DNA of 64,000 nt from Aquibacillus albus (GTDB taxonomy: Bacteria > Bacillota > Bacilli > Bacillales > Amphibacillaceae): the NCBI RefSeq assembly GCF_016908325.1, contig NZ_JAFBDR010000003.1, forward strand, positions 244,741-308,740, given 5' to 3'. The stretch's first letter is position 1; every line of letters begins with the position of its first letter. The notes beneath the pieces were generated by a model. The model had not been told where the DNA came from. It saw nothing but the letters and a program-made list of their open reading frames with translations, and searched no databases. Shown one piece after another: positions 36,615-46,620 of the stretch. The translations under genes and the position numbers were made by a program.

Positions 36615-37328
36615 TTAATTTCCTGGAGTATGAAGCCCGCACTCTGTCTTCGTTGTTCCTTGCCATCTTCCAGCACGACTGTCTCCCTGTTCATCCACTG
36701 CTGATGTGCACGGAATACACCCTATACTTGGATAACCGCTATCATGCAATTCATTGTAATCCAACTCGTTTAGTCGGATATAGTCCCAAATATTATCCCA
36801 TGACCAATATATCAAGGGACACACTTTAATCGACTGAAATCGATCATCCTTATTCACAAAATTGGTTTTACTCCTTAGTGGTGATTGCTCTCTTCTTAGA
36901 CCTGAAATCCAAGCAGTAGCTCCTCGAAGCGCATCTTCAAGAGGCTTGATTTTTCGTAGATAACAGCATTGATCCGGTTGCCTGTTCCATAATGCAGAAC
37001 CATATTGCTGCGCCTGTTCTTCTACACTTAAATTAGGTTTTTTCAAATTGATTTGTAAATCTGGGTATCTTTGTTTCACTTTTTCTATTAACTCGTATGT
37101 TTCTTGAAAATGAAGACCCGTATCTAAAAAGACGATTTTTGCATCTTTTTTTATTTTTGAAATCAAATCAATCAACACTATTCCTTCTGCTCCAAAGCTG
37201 CACGCATATACAACCGAGTCACCATATGATTGATACGCCCACTTCAATACTTCACTAGCACCTTTCGTATCATCTGTCGGCTTCCAATCCTTAAATGGAT
37301 CGCCAGTAAAATTGTCATACAACAGCAA
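36615..37328 (-). CDS. cysH: Phosphoadenylyl-sulfate (PAPS/APS) reductase
   Basis: 237 residues, thioredoxin-dependent reduction of (P)APS to sulfite. PP-loop region YACSFGAEGIVLIDLI near 41 and FLDTGLHFQETYEL near 70. Two Cys pairs are present, QCCYLRK near 119 and the CIPCTSAV ... ECGLH motif near the C-terminus. The CC...CxxC set is the hallmark of 4Fe-4S-containing enzymes that can use APS. Starts with TTG, GGGAGG 7 nt upstream. First gene of the sulfate operon. Confidence 0.94.
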   Translation of the reverse strand: MLLYDNFTGDPFKDWKPTDDTKGASEVLKWAYQSYGDSVVYACSFGAEGIVLIDLISKIKKDAKIVFLDTGLHFQETYELIEKVKQRYPDLQINLKKPNLSVEEQAQQYGSALWNRQPDQCCYLRKIKPLEDALRGATAWISGLRREQSPLRSKTNFVNKDDRFQSIKVCPLIYWSWDNIWDYIRLNELDYNELHDSGYPSIGCIPCTSAVDEQGDSRAGRWQGTTKTECGLHTPGN

Positions 37329-37484
37329 AGTGTTACCTCCCTTCTAATAATGGAAAGCAGGGTGGACTGAGCCACCCAGTAATTATTTGTACTATTTACT
37401 CCCCTTATAAATGTGAATAGGAGTACTTACCACATATTATAAAGTTACTCTCATTCTTTGTGGAATTTTACCTAATTTACTCCT

Positions 37485-37513
37485 ATTATACTTATAGTTT
37501 TCAAATTTGTAAC
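37485..37513 (-). promoter_or_regulatory. SigA-type promoter of the cysH operon
   Basis: On the minus strand GTTACA, 17 nt, then a perfect TATAAT, just beyond the yxjG-like stop codon. The 150-nt leader that follows contains GGAGTAAAT twice and a small GGGTGG/CCACCC hairpin, but no S-box. Confidence 0.5.
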
Positions 37514-37518
37514 GCTTT

Positions 37519-38622
37519 TTACCAAATTTCTTTAGATAAATCTACAATAAACTTTAATTTTTCCCATTGCTGCTCTTCCGTTAACTTGTTTCCATGATGG
37601 GTAGATGCGAATCCACATTGCGGGCTTAAGCACAGCTGCTCAAGTGGTACATAGTTGGATGCTTCCTTTACTCGTGCTTTTATTTTCTCTTTATCCTCTA
37701 ACTCTCCAAATTTTGATGTAACTACCCCTAATACAACTTGTGGTCCACCTTTTGGAATGTGCTGCAACGGCTTAAAATCACCTGAACGTTCGTCATCGTA
37801 TTCCAAGAAAAAGCCGTTTACTTTTTCCTTTGCCAGTAATGTTGGCGCAATTAACGCATAACTTCCTTCAAACGCCCAAGTAGATTGATAGTTTCCACGG
37901 CATAAATGAGTGGTTACCTTTAAATCATCTGGCTTTCCTTCTAATACTCCGTTAACAACACGCAGTGCTAAATCAATTAAATATTCCCTAGAAAGTCCGG
38001 TATCATTAAATGGAATGTCTGGTGCAGAAAGTCCTGCGATATAAACATCGTCTAATTGCAAATAACGAACCCCTGCTTCGTAAAATGCTTGTAATGCATC
38101 ACGGTAAGCCTGAATTACATCTGCAGCAAAGTCTTCAATATCTGGATAAATGGATTCATCGCGAATACCAGCATTAAATAATTGGTTCGGACTTGGAATC
38201 GTTTGTTTCGCTACCGCCCTACCATCAACGATTTGATTGAACTCGATAAAATCCTTAATAAAAGGGTGGTCTGGGTTGAATGAAATTTTTCCCGTATTGC
38301 GTACGTTATAACGCTCTGTTTCCACGCCTCCTTGGAATAAATAACCAGTATCTGGAACATATCCCTCTAATCCATTTAAATGTTCTAGAAAATCTAAATG
38401 CCACCATGTGCGACGAAATTCCCCGTCCGTTACTAAATTTAGCCCAACCTCAATTTGCTTATCAACAATTCGTTTAATTTCTTTCGTTTCAACTTCACGC
38501 AATTGAGCTGCAGTTATTTTTCCGTCTTTAAAATCCTGCCTTGCTTCGTGTAAATTGTCTGGACGTAGTAAACTCCCGACGTGATCTGCTTTAAATGGTG
38601 CTTTTGTTAATGTTACTGACAT
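37519..38622 (-). CDS. MetE C-terminal-like methionine synthase (YxjG/YxjH family)
   Basis: 367 residues, homologous to the catalytic C-terminal half of cobalamin-independent methionine synthase. It probably methylates homocysteine or acts in methionine salvage. Visible: FKADHVGSLLRP near 9-20, TDGEFRRTWWHLDFL near 65, LQLDDVYIAGL near 191, HLCRGNY near 241, and the zinc Cys region LSPQCGFASTHHGNKL near 331-346. In B. subtilis yxjG and yxjH are S-box genes. Here it is third in an operon led by two SAM riboswitches. Confidence 0.88.
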   Translation of the reverse strand: MSVTLTKAPFKADHVGSLLRPDNLHEARQDFKDGKITAAQLREVETKEIKRIVDKQIEVGLNLVTDGEFRRTWWHLDFLEHLNGLEGYVPDTGYLFQGGVETERYNVRNTGKISFNPDHPFIKDFIEFNQIVDGRAVAKQTIPSPNQLFNAGIRDESIYPDIEDFAADVIQAYRDALQAFYEAGVRYLQLDDVYIAGLSAPDIPFNDTGLSREYLIDLALRVVNGVLEGKPDDLKVTTHLCRGNYQSTWAFEGSYALIAPTLLAKEKVNGFFLEYDDERSGDFKPLQHIPKGGPQVVLGVVTSKFGELEDKEKIKARVKEASNYVPLEQLCLSPQCGFASTHHGNKLTEEQQWEKLKFIVDLSKEIW

Positions 38623-38674
38623 GTTATATCTCCCTCTCTTTTCATCATCTTTTATATTTAATTATTCTGCTAAC

Positions 38675-39865
38675 TTATTTAACAATGGCTTGCGATCCCA
38701 CTACTGCTGCAGTAGTCAGCGCTTGATCCATATCCGCAATTAAATCGTCTACATGCTCAAGGCCCACGGATAACCGTAATAAGCCATCAGTAATCCCTCT
38801 TTTTTCCCTTTCTTCCTTAGGCATCGCAGCATGTGACATTGTTGCTGGATAGGATAGAATCGATTCAACTGCTCCAAGACTTACTGCAAAAACGGGAACT
38901 TCTATGTTTTCCACGAATGCCTTTGTCAACGCTCGATTAGGTAATCGAAAGGATAGAACAGCGCCATGTCCCTTCGTCTGTCTTAAATGAACCGAATGGC
39001 CTGGATGGGTGTTCAAGCCCGGATAAAATACTTCCTCAATCAATGGATGCTCTTGTAAGTAGCAGGCAATTTTTTCTGCAGCAGCCGATGATTGATTCAC
39101 ACGAGCACCTAACGTTTTAATGCCTTGAAGTAACCGATAGGAATCCTCTGCACCTAAAATCGCACCAAAGGTATTTTGAACAAACGCTAATTTTTCACCA
39201 AGATCCGTTGATTTTGTCACTGCCAAGCCTGCAATAATGTCACTATGACCAGATAAAAATTTCGTTGCACTATGGAGGACAACATCAACACCTAACCTAA
39301 GCGGTCGCTGGTACAAGGGTGTCATAAATGTATTGTCTAAAAACGTTAAACAGTTATTCTCCTTCGCTAGCTTTACGACTCCTTCAATGTCTGTAATGTT
39401 TAAACAAGGATTAGATGGTGTCTCGATATAAATCACGTTTGTATTAGGCTGGATGGCAGCAGCAATTTCACTGAGATTAGTCATATCCACAAACGAGTAG
39501 CCTATGTTGAATTTTGTTAAAATTCCTGTGATAAATCGGTAAGTCCCACCATAAACGTCTCTTGATATAATGACATGATCTCCGGCAGAAACGAGCATAA
39601 ATGCGGAGGCAATTGCAGACATACCGGAAGCAAATGCGAAGCCTCGCTCACCCCCTTCTAATTTAGCGATTGTCTGCTCCAATGCAAGGCGAGTTGGATT
39701 GCCAGAACGACTATAATCAAAGTCTCCCAACTCATCAAAGCTTTCTTGATGATACGTAGATGATAGATAAATAGGGACATTGACTGCACCCGTTTTTGGA
39801 TCACCAGCTTTACTTGCCAAAGGATGTATGCAATTCGTCTCTACATGTTCACTTTTAAAGGCCAT
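38675..39865 (-). CDS. metC: Cystathionine beta-lyase
   Basis: 396-residue PLP enzyme of the Cys/Met metabolism family, converting cystathionine to homocysteine. YSRSGNPTRLALEQTIAKLEGG near 50, FASGMSAIASAF near 78, and the PLP lysine in VLHSATKFLSGHSDIIAG near 206. It starts 1 bp after the metI stop with its own AGGAGGAG, so it is translationally linked. MetC rather than MetI is inferred from operon order. Specificity between gamma-synthase, beta-lyase and gamma-lyase cannot be proven from sequence. Confidence 0.9.
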   Translation of the reverse strand: MAFKSEHVETNCIHPLASKAGDPKTGAVNVPIYLSSTYHQESFDELGDFDYSRSGNPTRLALEQTIAKLEGGERGFAFASGMSAIASAFMLVSAGDHVIISRDVYGGTYRFITGILTKFNIGYSFVDMTNLSEIAAAIQPNTNVIYIETPSNPCLNITDIEGVVKLAKENNCLTFLDNTFMTPLYQRPLRLGVDVVLHSATKFLSGHSDIIAGLAVTKSTDLGEKLAFVQNTFGAILGAEDSYRLLQGIKTLGARVNQSSAAAEKIACYLQEHPLIEEVFYPGLNTHPGHSVHLRQTKGHGAVLSFRLPNRALTKAFVENIEVPVFAVSLGAVESILSYPATMSHAAMPKEEREKRGITDGLLRLSVGLEHVDDLIADMDQALTTAAVVGSQAIVK

Positions 39866-39866
39866 C

Positions 39867-40982
39867 CTACGACTCCTCCTTTTCTAAGGCAATAAAGGCC
39901 TGCCTTAAGTCAGCAATTAAATCATCAACCAGCTCAATTCCTACCGAAAACCGTAATAACCGATCACATACCCCGCGTTTTTCCCGTTCTTCTTTTGGAA
40001 TATCTGCATGGGTCTGTGTTGCAGGATACGTAATAAAGCTTTCCACTCCTCCGAGACTTTCCGCAAAGGTAATCAATTGCAGGTGCTCCAAAAATGGACT
40101 TACCCATACGCTTTCCTTCACTCGAAACGAGAGCATACCTCCTTTTCCTGGATATAAAACGTCTTTAACTTTTTCCTCACTCTTTAAATACTCCACAATT
40201 TTTTTGGCATTTTCCTCCTGTTTTTCAATCCGTAGTGGTAACGTCTTCAGCCCTCGAATTAATAACCACGAATCAAGCGGAGACAAAACAGCACCTGAAG
40301 CATTGTGAATAGTAGCTAATCTTTCAGCTAGTTCTTCTCCTTTAGCAACAACGATTCCAGCAAGTACATCATTGTGTCCACCGATGTATTTCGTTGCACT
40401 ATGTACGACGATATCGGCACCTAATTGAAGTGGCTGTTGAAAATATGGTGTTAAAAAAGTGTTGTCGACGATAAATAACAAATCATACTGTTCAGCAAGC
40501 GCTGCAAATTGCTCAATATTAATTTCCTGCATCAACGGATTCGTAGGTGTTTCAATAAACAACGCCTTCGTTTTTGGCGAAATTAGCGATTCCACCGTGC
40601 TTACGTCATCAAAGTCGACATAGGACGTTTTTATTCCATAAGCCTTTGAGTAAAACTCAAACAGTCGGTAGGTTCCCCCATAAATGTCTCTAGGCACGAT
40701 TAACTCATCACCTGATTGAAAAAGGGATAGCATTAACTGAATGGCAGCCATTCCGGAACTACAGGCAAAGGCCGCGTCTCCTACTTCTAAGCGTGCCACT
40801 CCCTCTTCTAAGATGGATCGCGTTGGATTTTTGGTCCGCGTATAATCATACCCTGTCGACTGTCCAAGCTTTTCATGCTGATACGCGGTTGATAAAAAAA
40901 TCGGTGGACTAACTGCCCCAGTAACCGGATCACTCTTATTGCCAAGCTGAACCAAATTGGTTTCCATACTCCGTTTTGTCAT
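39867..40982 (-). CDS. metI: Cystathionine gamma-synthase / O-acetylhomoserine (thiol)-lyase
   Basis: 371-residue PLP enzyme joining an O-acyl-homoserine with cysteine (or sulfide). TRTKNPTRSILEEGVARLE near 45, CSSGMAAIQLML near 74, and the PLP lysine in VVHSATKYIGGHNDVLAG near 200. Start set at the ATG 9 nt after AGAAGG, giving 371 residues, close to B. subtilis MetI. First gene after the tandem S-box leader. Confidence 0.92.
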   Translation of the reverse strand: MTKRSMETNLVQLGNKSDPVTGAVSPPIFLSTAYQHEKLGQSTGYDYTRTKNPTRSILEEGVARLEVGDAAFACSSGMAAIQLMLSLFQSGDELIVPRDIYGGTYRLFEFYSKAYGIKTSYVDFDDVSTVESLISPKTKALFIETPTNPLMQEINIEQFAALAEQYDLLFIVDNTFLTPYFQQPLQLGADIVVHSATKYIGGHNDVLAGIVVAKGEELAERLATIHNASGAVLSPLDSWLLIRGLKTLPLRIEKQEENAKKIVEYLKSEEKVKDVLYPGKGGMLSFRVKESVWVSPFLEHLQLITFAESLGGVESFITYPATQTHADIPKEEREKRGVCDRLLRFSVGIELVDDLIADLRQAFIALEKEES

Positions 40983-41060
40983 AGCATTCATCCTTCTCAA
41001 CTTGAAATTATCTAAGGAAAGTCCTGATGAACAAAAGCTTCCAACTTTTTTAAAAAATAA

Positions 41061-41172
41061 AGGCTAGCGCCAAGCCTCTAGGCGCAGGCGATTGCCTAGT
41101 TGCGCTTATACTTAGTTCCTAAAAATTTTTACTACGTCGATTAACTTCAGCGCTAAAATTTTATACTTTCCT
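41061..41172 (-). repeat. ~110-bp leader repeat shared with sat leader (copy 2)
   Basis: AGGCTAGCGCCAAGCCTCTA ... GCGCTAAAATTTTATACTTT. Lies between the S-box terminator and metI. The common core includes CTAGTT, CTTATA, TTAG, CCTAAA, CGTC and GCTAAAATTT in the same order as in 32727-32835. Confidence 0.7.
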
Positions 41173-41176
41173 AACG

Positions 41177-41335
41177 TAAAAAAAAGGACTCCTTCATAAG
41201 AAGAAAGTCCTTAACGATCAAAACTATCTTCTTATCTTCAAGGCATTAAAGCCTTCTGGAATTAGCACCGTACCATAAATAGGTTGGTTGCTGAGACATC
41301 TACGGGCCAGGTCCCTCCATCTCTCTGGATAAGAA
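41177..41335 (-). ncRNA. SAM-I riboswitch (S-box), gene-proximal copy, with terminator
   Basis: On the minus strand: CTTATCCAGAGAGATGGAGG, GACCTGGCCC, TCAGCAACC, GGTGCTAATTCCAG: all conserved S-box elements in order. It ends in AAGGACTTTCTTC/GAAGGAGTCC stem and eight T residues (41177-41213). Excess SAM should favour the terminator and stop metI-metC-yxjG transcription. Confidence 0.95.
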
Positions 41336-41433
41336 TAAACACGATTTATTTTATTTGAATTCATATTACCATTTTCTGGTAAATGAAGCAATGCTTTTTT
41401 GGAAAAAATAGGAAAAATTAACTTTTTTGATGC

Positions 41434-41603
41434 AAAAAAACTCTTCTTAATTAATTAAGAAGAGTTTACAGGTAATGTATCATCATACAACTCTTCTTAT
41501 CTATCAATTATGATCAATCATAATTGCTGGAATTGGCACAGTTCTTCATAAGTCTGTTGCCGAGGCTTCCAAGGGCCAGTCCCTCCACCTCTCTGGATAA
41601 GAA
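41434..41603 (-). ncRNA. SAM-I riboswitch (S-box), promoter-proximal copy, with terminator
   Basis: Second complete S-box: CTTATCCAGAGAGGTGGAGG, GACTGGCCC, CTCGGCAAC, GTGCCAATTCCAGC, then its own terminator AACTCTTCTTAATTAATTAAGAAGAGTTTTTTT. About 100 nt separate it from the next S-box in the same leader. Confidence 0.95.
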
Positions 41604-41641
41604 AAATAGATATTTAATTTAAAATCTTTATTGTTGGATTA

Positions 41642-41671
41642 AGGTTACCAGATACTGGTTATAACTGTCAA
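41642..41671 (-). promoter_or_regulatory. Probable SigA promoter of met operon
   Basis: Minus strand TTGACA (41666-41671), 18-nt spacer, TAACCT, placing transcription start about 30 nt before the first S-box. Confidence 0.5.
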
Positions 41672-41782
41672 CATAATTTTTACAAATATTTCTTGTATTC
41701 CGCTTCTTCTTCCACTTCCTTCACAGGTAAGCCCCCACAACTTGTGTGGAGCGTCCATCTACACTAAGTATATTTAAATCCC

Positions 41783-42613
41783 CTAAACTGTATTCTCTAT
41801 TTCTTTAAAATAGTTTGATAGATTCTCTAATTCTTTTTTCAATAACGGTAAACGGTTGGATAACCAACGAATGAGTATTCCATTCCCGTTTAATGTTGAG
41901 ACTCCAGATTTATGGTTGTCATGCTGCTCCAGCAGTCCATCAACATTCCAGTCATTCCCCTCTAGCTTAGGTGAAATAAACCATAGACTTCCTATAAAAT
42001 TATACGTCTCCAATGCCCCTAACTTTTTTAAGTTTTGTTCTGATGGTTTGAGATGTAGCGTATCATAGGCAATACAATGGTGATCCACCCAAATTTCTAA
42101 ATGGGTTTGACATTTATCAAATACAAATGATTCTCCTCGTTTTTCCCTACCCGGATATAGAATTTCCCCCCATAACAAAGAAGAGCTTGGAGTCATTTGG
42201 ATCGAAGTTTTGCTCTCAAAGCTTGCATCTTTAAATGGAATGACTTCCTCGTGATCCCATTCCAGCTCTGCACCTGCTTCAAGGTTTATACTTATCTGCT
42301 GAGAGCTCGGCTGATTGTTAAATGCAGGATACACTTTTGTCGCTGATTGCGGTCTTAGCGTGACATTTGCTCCTTGCCCTACTTGAATATTAAAATCATT
42401 ACGATCACCAGCTACGAGTCCACCTGATGATTCCATCAAATAGACGGTTACATGACTAGACCCATCTAAATATAATCCCCTACTAGCTTTTAATGGAGGA
42501 TGCTGATAACAATCAACCATCATCGTTTTCCCTCTTTTTTGTTCAAACGATAAATCTAGCTTACCATTACTTTTTGATAATGGGATTTTTGCATTATTGA
42601 CTAATGGTTGCAT
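41783..42613 (-). CDS. ureD: Urease accessory protein UreD (UreH)
   Basis: 276 residues, scaffold that recruits UreF and UreG to apo-urease for nickel delivery. Recognisable core: [33 protein letters not shown] (47-80, read in parts), [11 protein letters not shown] near 88, and [13 protein letters not shown] near 148. Last gene of the urea cluster; its start overlaps the ureG end by 20 bp. No clear terminator follows. Confidence 0.92.
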   Translation of the reverse strand: MQPLVNNAKIPLSKSNGKLDLSFEQKRGKTMMVDCYQHPPLKASRGLYLDGSSHVTVYLMESSGGLVAGDRNDFNIQVGQGANVTLRPQSATKVYPAFNNQPSSQQISINLEAGAELEWDHEEVIPFKDASFESKTSIQMTPSSSLLWGEILYPGREKRGESFVFDKCQTHLEIWVDHHCIAYDTLHLKPSEQNLKKLGALETYNFIGSLWFISPKLEGNDWNVDGLLEQHDNHKSGVSTLNGNGILIRWLSNRLPLLKKELENLSNYFKEIENTV

Positions 42614-43232
42614 TGCTTTCCTCTTCGCTTCCTTCTAGTAACATGTAGTGTCTAATCCATTCAATCACTTGGTCGGTACCTACACCCTTTTTCACATTCG
42701 TAAAAACAAACGGACGTTCTTTCCGAGCAATTTTGGCATCCTCTTTCATTTTATCTAAATCAACCTCAACATATGGAGCTAGATCAATTTTGTTTACTAG
42801 AAGAAGGTCAGACCTCGTTACACCAGGACCACCCTTTCTAGGAATATCCCCACCTTCAGCAACGTCAATAACATAAATATATCCATCAACTAACTCTGGA
42901 CTAAAGGTTGCGGACAAATTATCTCCACCGCTTTCCAGTAAAATAAGATCAAGGTCATCAAATCTACGTTTCAACTCATCAATGGCCTCAAAATTCATCG
43001 ATGCATCTTCTCTAATTGCAGTATGTGGGCATCCACCTGTTTCCACACCAATAATTCTGTCATCTGGTAAAATTCCTTTTTTAATTAAAAATTCAGCATC
43101 TTCTTTTGTATAAATATCATTCGTAATAACCCCAATGCTATACTTTTCATGCATTTCCATTGATAAACGTTCAACAAGGGACGTTTTTCCAGATCCGACT
43201 GGTCCCCCAACTCCGACAATCACTGGCTTCAT
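42594..43232 (-). CDS. ureG: Urease accessory GTPase UreG
   Basis: 212-residue SIMIBI GTPase supplying Ni for urease activation. P-loop [12 protein letters not shown] at 9-20, invariant metal motif [15 protein letters not shown] (Cys-Pro-His) near 66-80, [15 protein letters not shown] near 100, and [10 protein letters not shown] near 147. Confidence 0.97.
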   Translation of the reverse strand: MKPVIVGVGGPVGSGKTSLVERLSMEMHEKYSIGVITNDIYTKEDAEFLIKKGILPDDRIIGVETGGCPHTAIREDASMNFEAIDELKRRFDDLDLILLESGGDNLSATFSPELVDGYIYVIDVAEGGDIPRKGGPGVTRSDLLLVNKIDLAPYVEVDLDKMKEDAKIARKERPFVFTNVKKGVGTDQVIEWIRHYMLLEGSEEESNATISQ

Positions 43233-43260
43233 AATTCATTCCCCTTTCTTTGTACTAAAA

Positions 43261-43995
43261 TTAAGAAATAAAAAGTCTAGATTGTAAAAATTTGTGCTGC
43301 ATCGATGAAAGCTCTAAACCGACTGCGTGATTAGATAGATCCTTCAACTGTTTATCCATTGCGTTTTTTGCTCCGTACGATATTTCCGGAATTAATTGAT
43401 GAATGACTTGAATACCTGCCTTCTGACCTAAAGGTATGGCTCGCACTGCATTGTGCACTAAACCCACTGTTGATGAATAGATAAAGGTTAGCATGGTTGT
43501 AAATAAATCATAGCCCATCTCAACAGCGTAAATGCTATAAGTAATCGGAAAATGCCCTTTAATCGCTTTATTATCCAAAAGTTGCTTCCATCTTAATAAC
43601 GATTCACTTTCAAATACAGGCAAAATAGCCTGTAAAAATTGCTTTCCCATCATCCTGCTTGCTACACGTGTTTCTTCCGCATTTTTGCTTGCATCACAAA
43701 TATTCTCTAGCCGAATAAGCCCGTCCCAATCACTAGCCTGTACTTTTTCAAATGCTTCTTTGACAAAGATAGCGTCGGTATAAACTAGATTTTCATGAAC
43801 ATACATCGAACAAAAATCAAATAGATCTTGTTTTGTTCGAATATGATCCGATTGTATATATGTTTCCATCCCAAACGAATGTGTGTAGGACCCAATTGGA
43901 AAAGCAGAATCGTGAATATGCATTAAATATAAAAGATTAGTGCTTATGTCCCCTGTACTTGAAGGGCTGCTTAAATCTACGTTCCGTTTGTTCAT
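43261..43995 (-). CDS. ureF: Urease accessory protein UreF
   Basis: 244 residues, all-helical GTPase-activating/gating partner of Ure[25 protein letters not shown] near 29-52 corresponds to the conserved UreF N-terminus. [20 protein letters not shown] near 185 is the conserved C-terminal region. This start overlaps ureE by 59 bp and has only a weak ribosome site, so initiation somewhat further in is possible. Confidence 0.93.
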   Translation of the reverse strand: MNKRNVDLSSPSSTGDISTNLLYLMHIHDSAFPIGSYTHSFGMETYIQSDHIRTKQDLFDFCSMYVHENLVYTDAIFVKEAFEKVQASDWDGLIRLENICDASKNAEETRVASRMMGKQFLQAILPVFESESLLRWKQLLDNKAIKGHFPITYSIYAVEMGYDLFTTMLTFIYSSTVGLVHNAVRAIPLGQKAGIQVIHQLIPEISYGAKNAMDKQLKDLSNHAVGLELSSMQHKFLQSRLFIS

Positions 43996-44389
43996 ACTTC
44001 ACACCCACTTCTTCAAAAAGTCGCTCTAAAGTTTCATCGTAGCGAACGACAATCTCATCATCAGAAATTAAACACGGTGTATGACGATTGCCTAGCTCAA
44101 ATGCCATTTTCCCCATTTGTACAATGGAATCAGGGTAGATGACATACACTTTTTCTTTTTTTGTACGAATGACGACTTGCACATGATCATCCTGGTAAAC
44201 GATGTCTCCTACCTTCAATGGTTGCTTATCTTCTAAAGCAATTGCAACATCTGTACCTTTATCGGTTTTTTTTCGTAAAATTCGTTTATTTAATTCCTCC
44301 CAATCAAGCTCCACCCATTCTCGTTTCCGGTGGTTAAACCCTTCTATATCAATATTACCTACAACAGCCTTTGTTAGCATGTCAGTCAC
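43937..44389 (-). CDS. ureE: Urease accessory nickel metallochaperone UreE
   Basis: 150 residues. N-terminal peptide-binding domain and C-terminal metal-binding domain ([19 protein letters not shown] near 97-115 contains the conserved His that binds Ni at the dimer interface). The C-terminal tail is short (FKYRGHKH), without the long poly-His extension seen in Klebsiella UreE. Confidence 0.92.
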   Translation of the reverse strand: MTDMLTKAVVGNIDIEGFNHRKREWVELDWEELNKRILRKKTDKGTDVAIALEDKQPLKVGDIVYQDDHVQVVIRTKKEKVYVIYPDSIVQMGKMAFELGNRHTPCLISDDEIVVRYDETLERLFEEVGVKYEQTERRFKQPFKYRGHKH

Positions 44390-44398
44390 TCCTCTTAG

Positions 44399-46114
44399 TT
44401 AAAATAAGAAATAGCGTTGTGCTAGTGAAAGTTCTTCAAAAGGTTCACACGTGATAAGCTCCCCATCTATTTTCACTTCATATGTCTCTGGATTCACATC
44501 AATTTCTGGTGTTTTATCGTTATAATGCAAGTCACTTTTACTTATGTTTCGACAATGCTTAACGACCCCAATTTGCTTTTGCAGCCCCAACTTTTCATGA
44601 ACACGGTTATCATAAGCAGCTTGTGAAACAAAGGTTAAGCAAGTACCATTCTTCGCCTTTCCTAGTGCTCCAAACATTGGACGCATGAAAACAGGCTGCG
44701 GAGTAGGAATCGATGCATTCGGATCCCCCATCTGTGCATGACTAATCATTCCACCCTTTACCACTATTTCTGGTTTGGCACCAAAAAACTTACGATCCCA
44801 AATGACAATATCAGCCAGCTTTCCAGGCTCAATTGATCCAATTTCATGTCCCATACCATGTGTAATAGCTGGGTTTATTGTATATTTAGCTACATATCGT
44901 TTGACACGAGTATTATCATTTGTAGTACCTTGATCTTCTGCTAATTGACCTAGCTGCTTTTTCATTTTGTCTGCTGTCTGCCACGTTCGCATAATGACTT
45001 CACCAACCCTGCCCATTGCTTGAGAGTCAGATGCAATCATACTGATGACTCCAAGATCATGTAAAATGTCTTCAGCAGCAATTGTTTCTGGTCGAATTCT
45101 TGAGTCCGCAAATGCAACATCTTCTGGTACATCATGTTTTAAATGATGACAAACCATTAACATATCTAAATGTTCATCGATCGTATTGGCAGTGTACGGT
45201 CTTGTTGGGTTTGTAGAAGATGGTAATACATTAGGAAAAGACGCAATTTTCATAATATCAGGCGCATGTCCTCCACCTGCACCCTCTGTGTGATAGGTGT
45301 GGATGACACGGTCACCTATCGCCTTTACCGTATCTTCAAGGAAACCAGCCTCATTTAACGTATCCGTGTGAATTGCAACCTGTACATCCATTTCATCAGC
45401 AAGAGCTAAACATTGATTAATCGCTGCTGGAGTTGTTCCCCAATCCTCATGTAATTTTAAACCAATCGCTCCAGCCTCGATTTGCTCTCGTTGTGGTTCA
45501 GGTGATGAAGCATTTCCTTTCCCAAGAAACCCAATGTTAATTGGAAATTGTTCAGCAGCTTCGAGCATTCGTTGGATATTCCACTCACCCGGTGTACATG
45601 TCGTGGCATTTGTACCTGTTGCCGGACCCGTTCCACCTCCGAGCATCGTCGTTAGACCTGAAGCTACAGCAACATCTACCTGCTGTGGGCTAATAAAATG
45701 TATGTGTGCATCAATTCCACCTGCCGTAACAATTTTCCCTTCACAGGCAATTACTTCTGTCGACGCACCAATAACCATATTCGGATCGACACCTTCCATC
45801 ACGTCTGGATTTCCACCTTTTCCAATCCCGACGATACGTCCATCTTTTACACCAATATCTGCCTTCACGATTCCTGTATAATCAACAATCAGTGCATTCG
45901 TTAGGATTAAATCCAAAACTCCATCCTCACGTGCCCTTGTACTGCTTTGCCCCATTCCATCACGGATGACTTTTCCGCCACCAAAGACACTTTCATCACC
46001 ATACACGGTATAATCCTTTTCCACTTCAACCCACAAATCTGTATCAGCTAATCTTACTTGGTCTCCGGTTGTTGGCCCATACAATGACACATACTGTGAA
46101 CGAGATAGCTTCAT
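44399..46114 (-). CDS. ureC: Urease alpha subunit (catalytic)
   Basis: 571 residues. Hydrolyses urea to ammonia and carbamate at a di-nickel centre. All key residues are visible: His137 and His139 (DAHIHF), carbamylated Lys220 (GLKLHEDWG), His249 ([11 protein letters not shown]), His275 ([13 protein letters not shown]), and the flap Cys322-His323 ([13 protein letters not shown]). Its ATG overlaps the ureB stop by one base. Confidence 0.98.
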   Translation of the reverse strand: MKLSRSQYVSLYGPTTGDQVRLADTDLWVEVEKDYTVYGDESVFGGGKVIRDGMGQSSTRAREDGVLDLILTNALIVDYTGIVKADIGVKDGRIVGIGKGGNPDVMEGVDPNMVIGASTEVIACEGKIVTAGGIDAHIHFISPQQVDVAVASGLTTMLGGGTGPATGTNATTCTPGEWNIQRMLEAAEQFPINIGFLGKGNASSPEPQREQIEAGAIGLKLHEDWGTTPAAINQCLALADEMDVQVAIHTDTLNEAGFLEDTVKAIGDRVIHTYHTEGAGGGHAPDIMKIASFPNVLPSSTNPTRPYTANTIDEHLDMLMVCHHLKHDVPEDVAFADSRIRPETIAAEDILHDLGVISMIASDSQAMGRVGEVIMRTWQTADKMKKQLGQLAEDQGTTNDNTRVKRYVAKYTINPAITHGMGHEIGSIEPGKLADIVIWDRKFFGAKPEIVVKGGMISHAQMGDPNASIPTPQPVFMRPMFGALGKAKNGTCLTFVSQAAYDNRVHEKLGLQKQIGVVKHCRNISKSDLHYNDKTPEIDVNPETYEVKIDGELITCEPFEELSLAQRYFLF

Positions 46115-46482
46115 TATTTATCACCGACTCCTTTAAACCCTTGACTATTGATTCGTGACTGGATCGCTTCTTTTTCTTCCACACTACCTGTCGTTAAATT
46201 ATTTAACCCGTACACATGACGATTTCCTGCTAATTCCACCAGTTCTACTTCTTTTTCTTCCCCAGGTTCAAAACGAACCGCAGTCCCAGCAGCTACATTT
46301 AATCGCATACCAATTGCTTGTTCCCTATCAAATGCAAGATGTCGATTCACCTCTGGAAAGTGAAAGTGGGATCCAACTTGAACCGGACGATCACCAGTAT
46401 TAGAAATATTTAATCGTAGCGTTTTTCTTCCTTTATTAATCTCAACCTCTTCTGATTTCAAACGGTATTCACCAGGAATCAT
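46114..46482 (-). CDS. ureB: Urease beta subunit
   Basis: 122 residues with typical MIPGEYRL start, [19 protein letters not shown] near 30-48 and [27 protein letters not shown] near 62. Start placed at the ATG 7 nt after GGAGG. The gap to ureA (138 bp) is occupied by a MITE-like repeat, whereas these genes are usually nearly contiguous. Confidence 0.96.
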   Translation of the reverse strand: MIPGEYRLKSEEVEINKGRKTLRLNISNTGDRPVQVGSHFHFPEVNRHLAFDREQAIGMRLNVAAGTAVRFEPGEEKEVELVELAGNRHVYGLNNLTTGSVEEKEAIQSRINSQGFKGVGDK

Positions 46483-46505
46483 TGCCAAACCTCCTTCTAT
46501 CGTTC

Positions 46506-46615
46506 GTGTTCAAAATTACGCCGCCTCAACCTGCTTGCTTCTAAACAAGAGGAGCAGAAAAACAAGCCAACAAAGCGATGTGCCGCTTATCTATTGGGTT
46601 ACTTATTGAACAACC
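46506..46615. repeat. MITE-like element, copy 2, inside the urease operon
   Basis: GTGTTCAAAATTACGCCGCC at one end and TTACTTATTGAACAACC at the other; internal GCTTCTAA and GCGATGTGCCGCTTA segments match the other copies. Shortened (about 110 bp) compared with copies at 31350 and 53424. No terminator formed on the minus strand. Confidence 0.7.
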
Positions 46616-46620
46616 TTTTC

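Noticed and set aside
37355..37376. GGGTGG...CCACCC hairpin in cysH leader considered as a T-box element
   Set aside because: No T-box sequence, no stem I features and no terminator; the resemblance is limited to a few bases.
41700..41782. CCACACAAG/TTGTGG hairpin after ureD considered as operon terminator
   Set aside because: Short stem without a T-run; not convincing.
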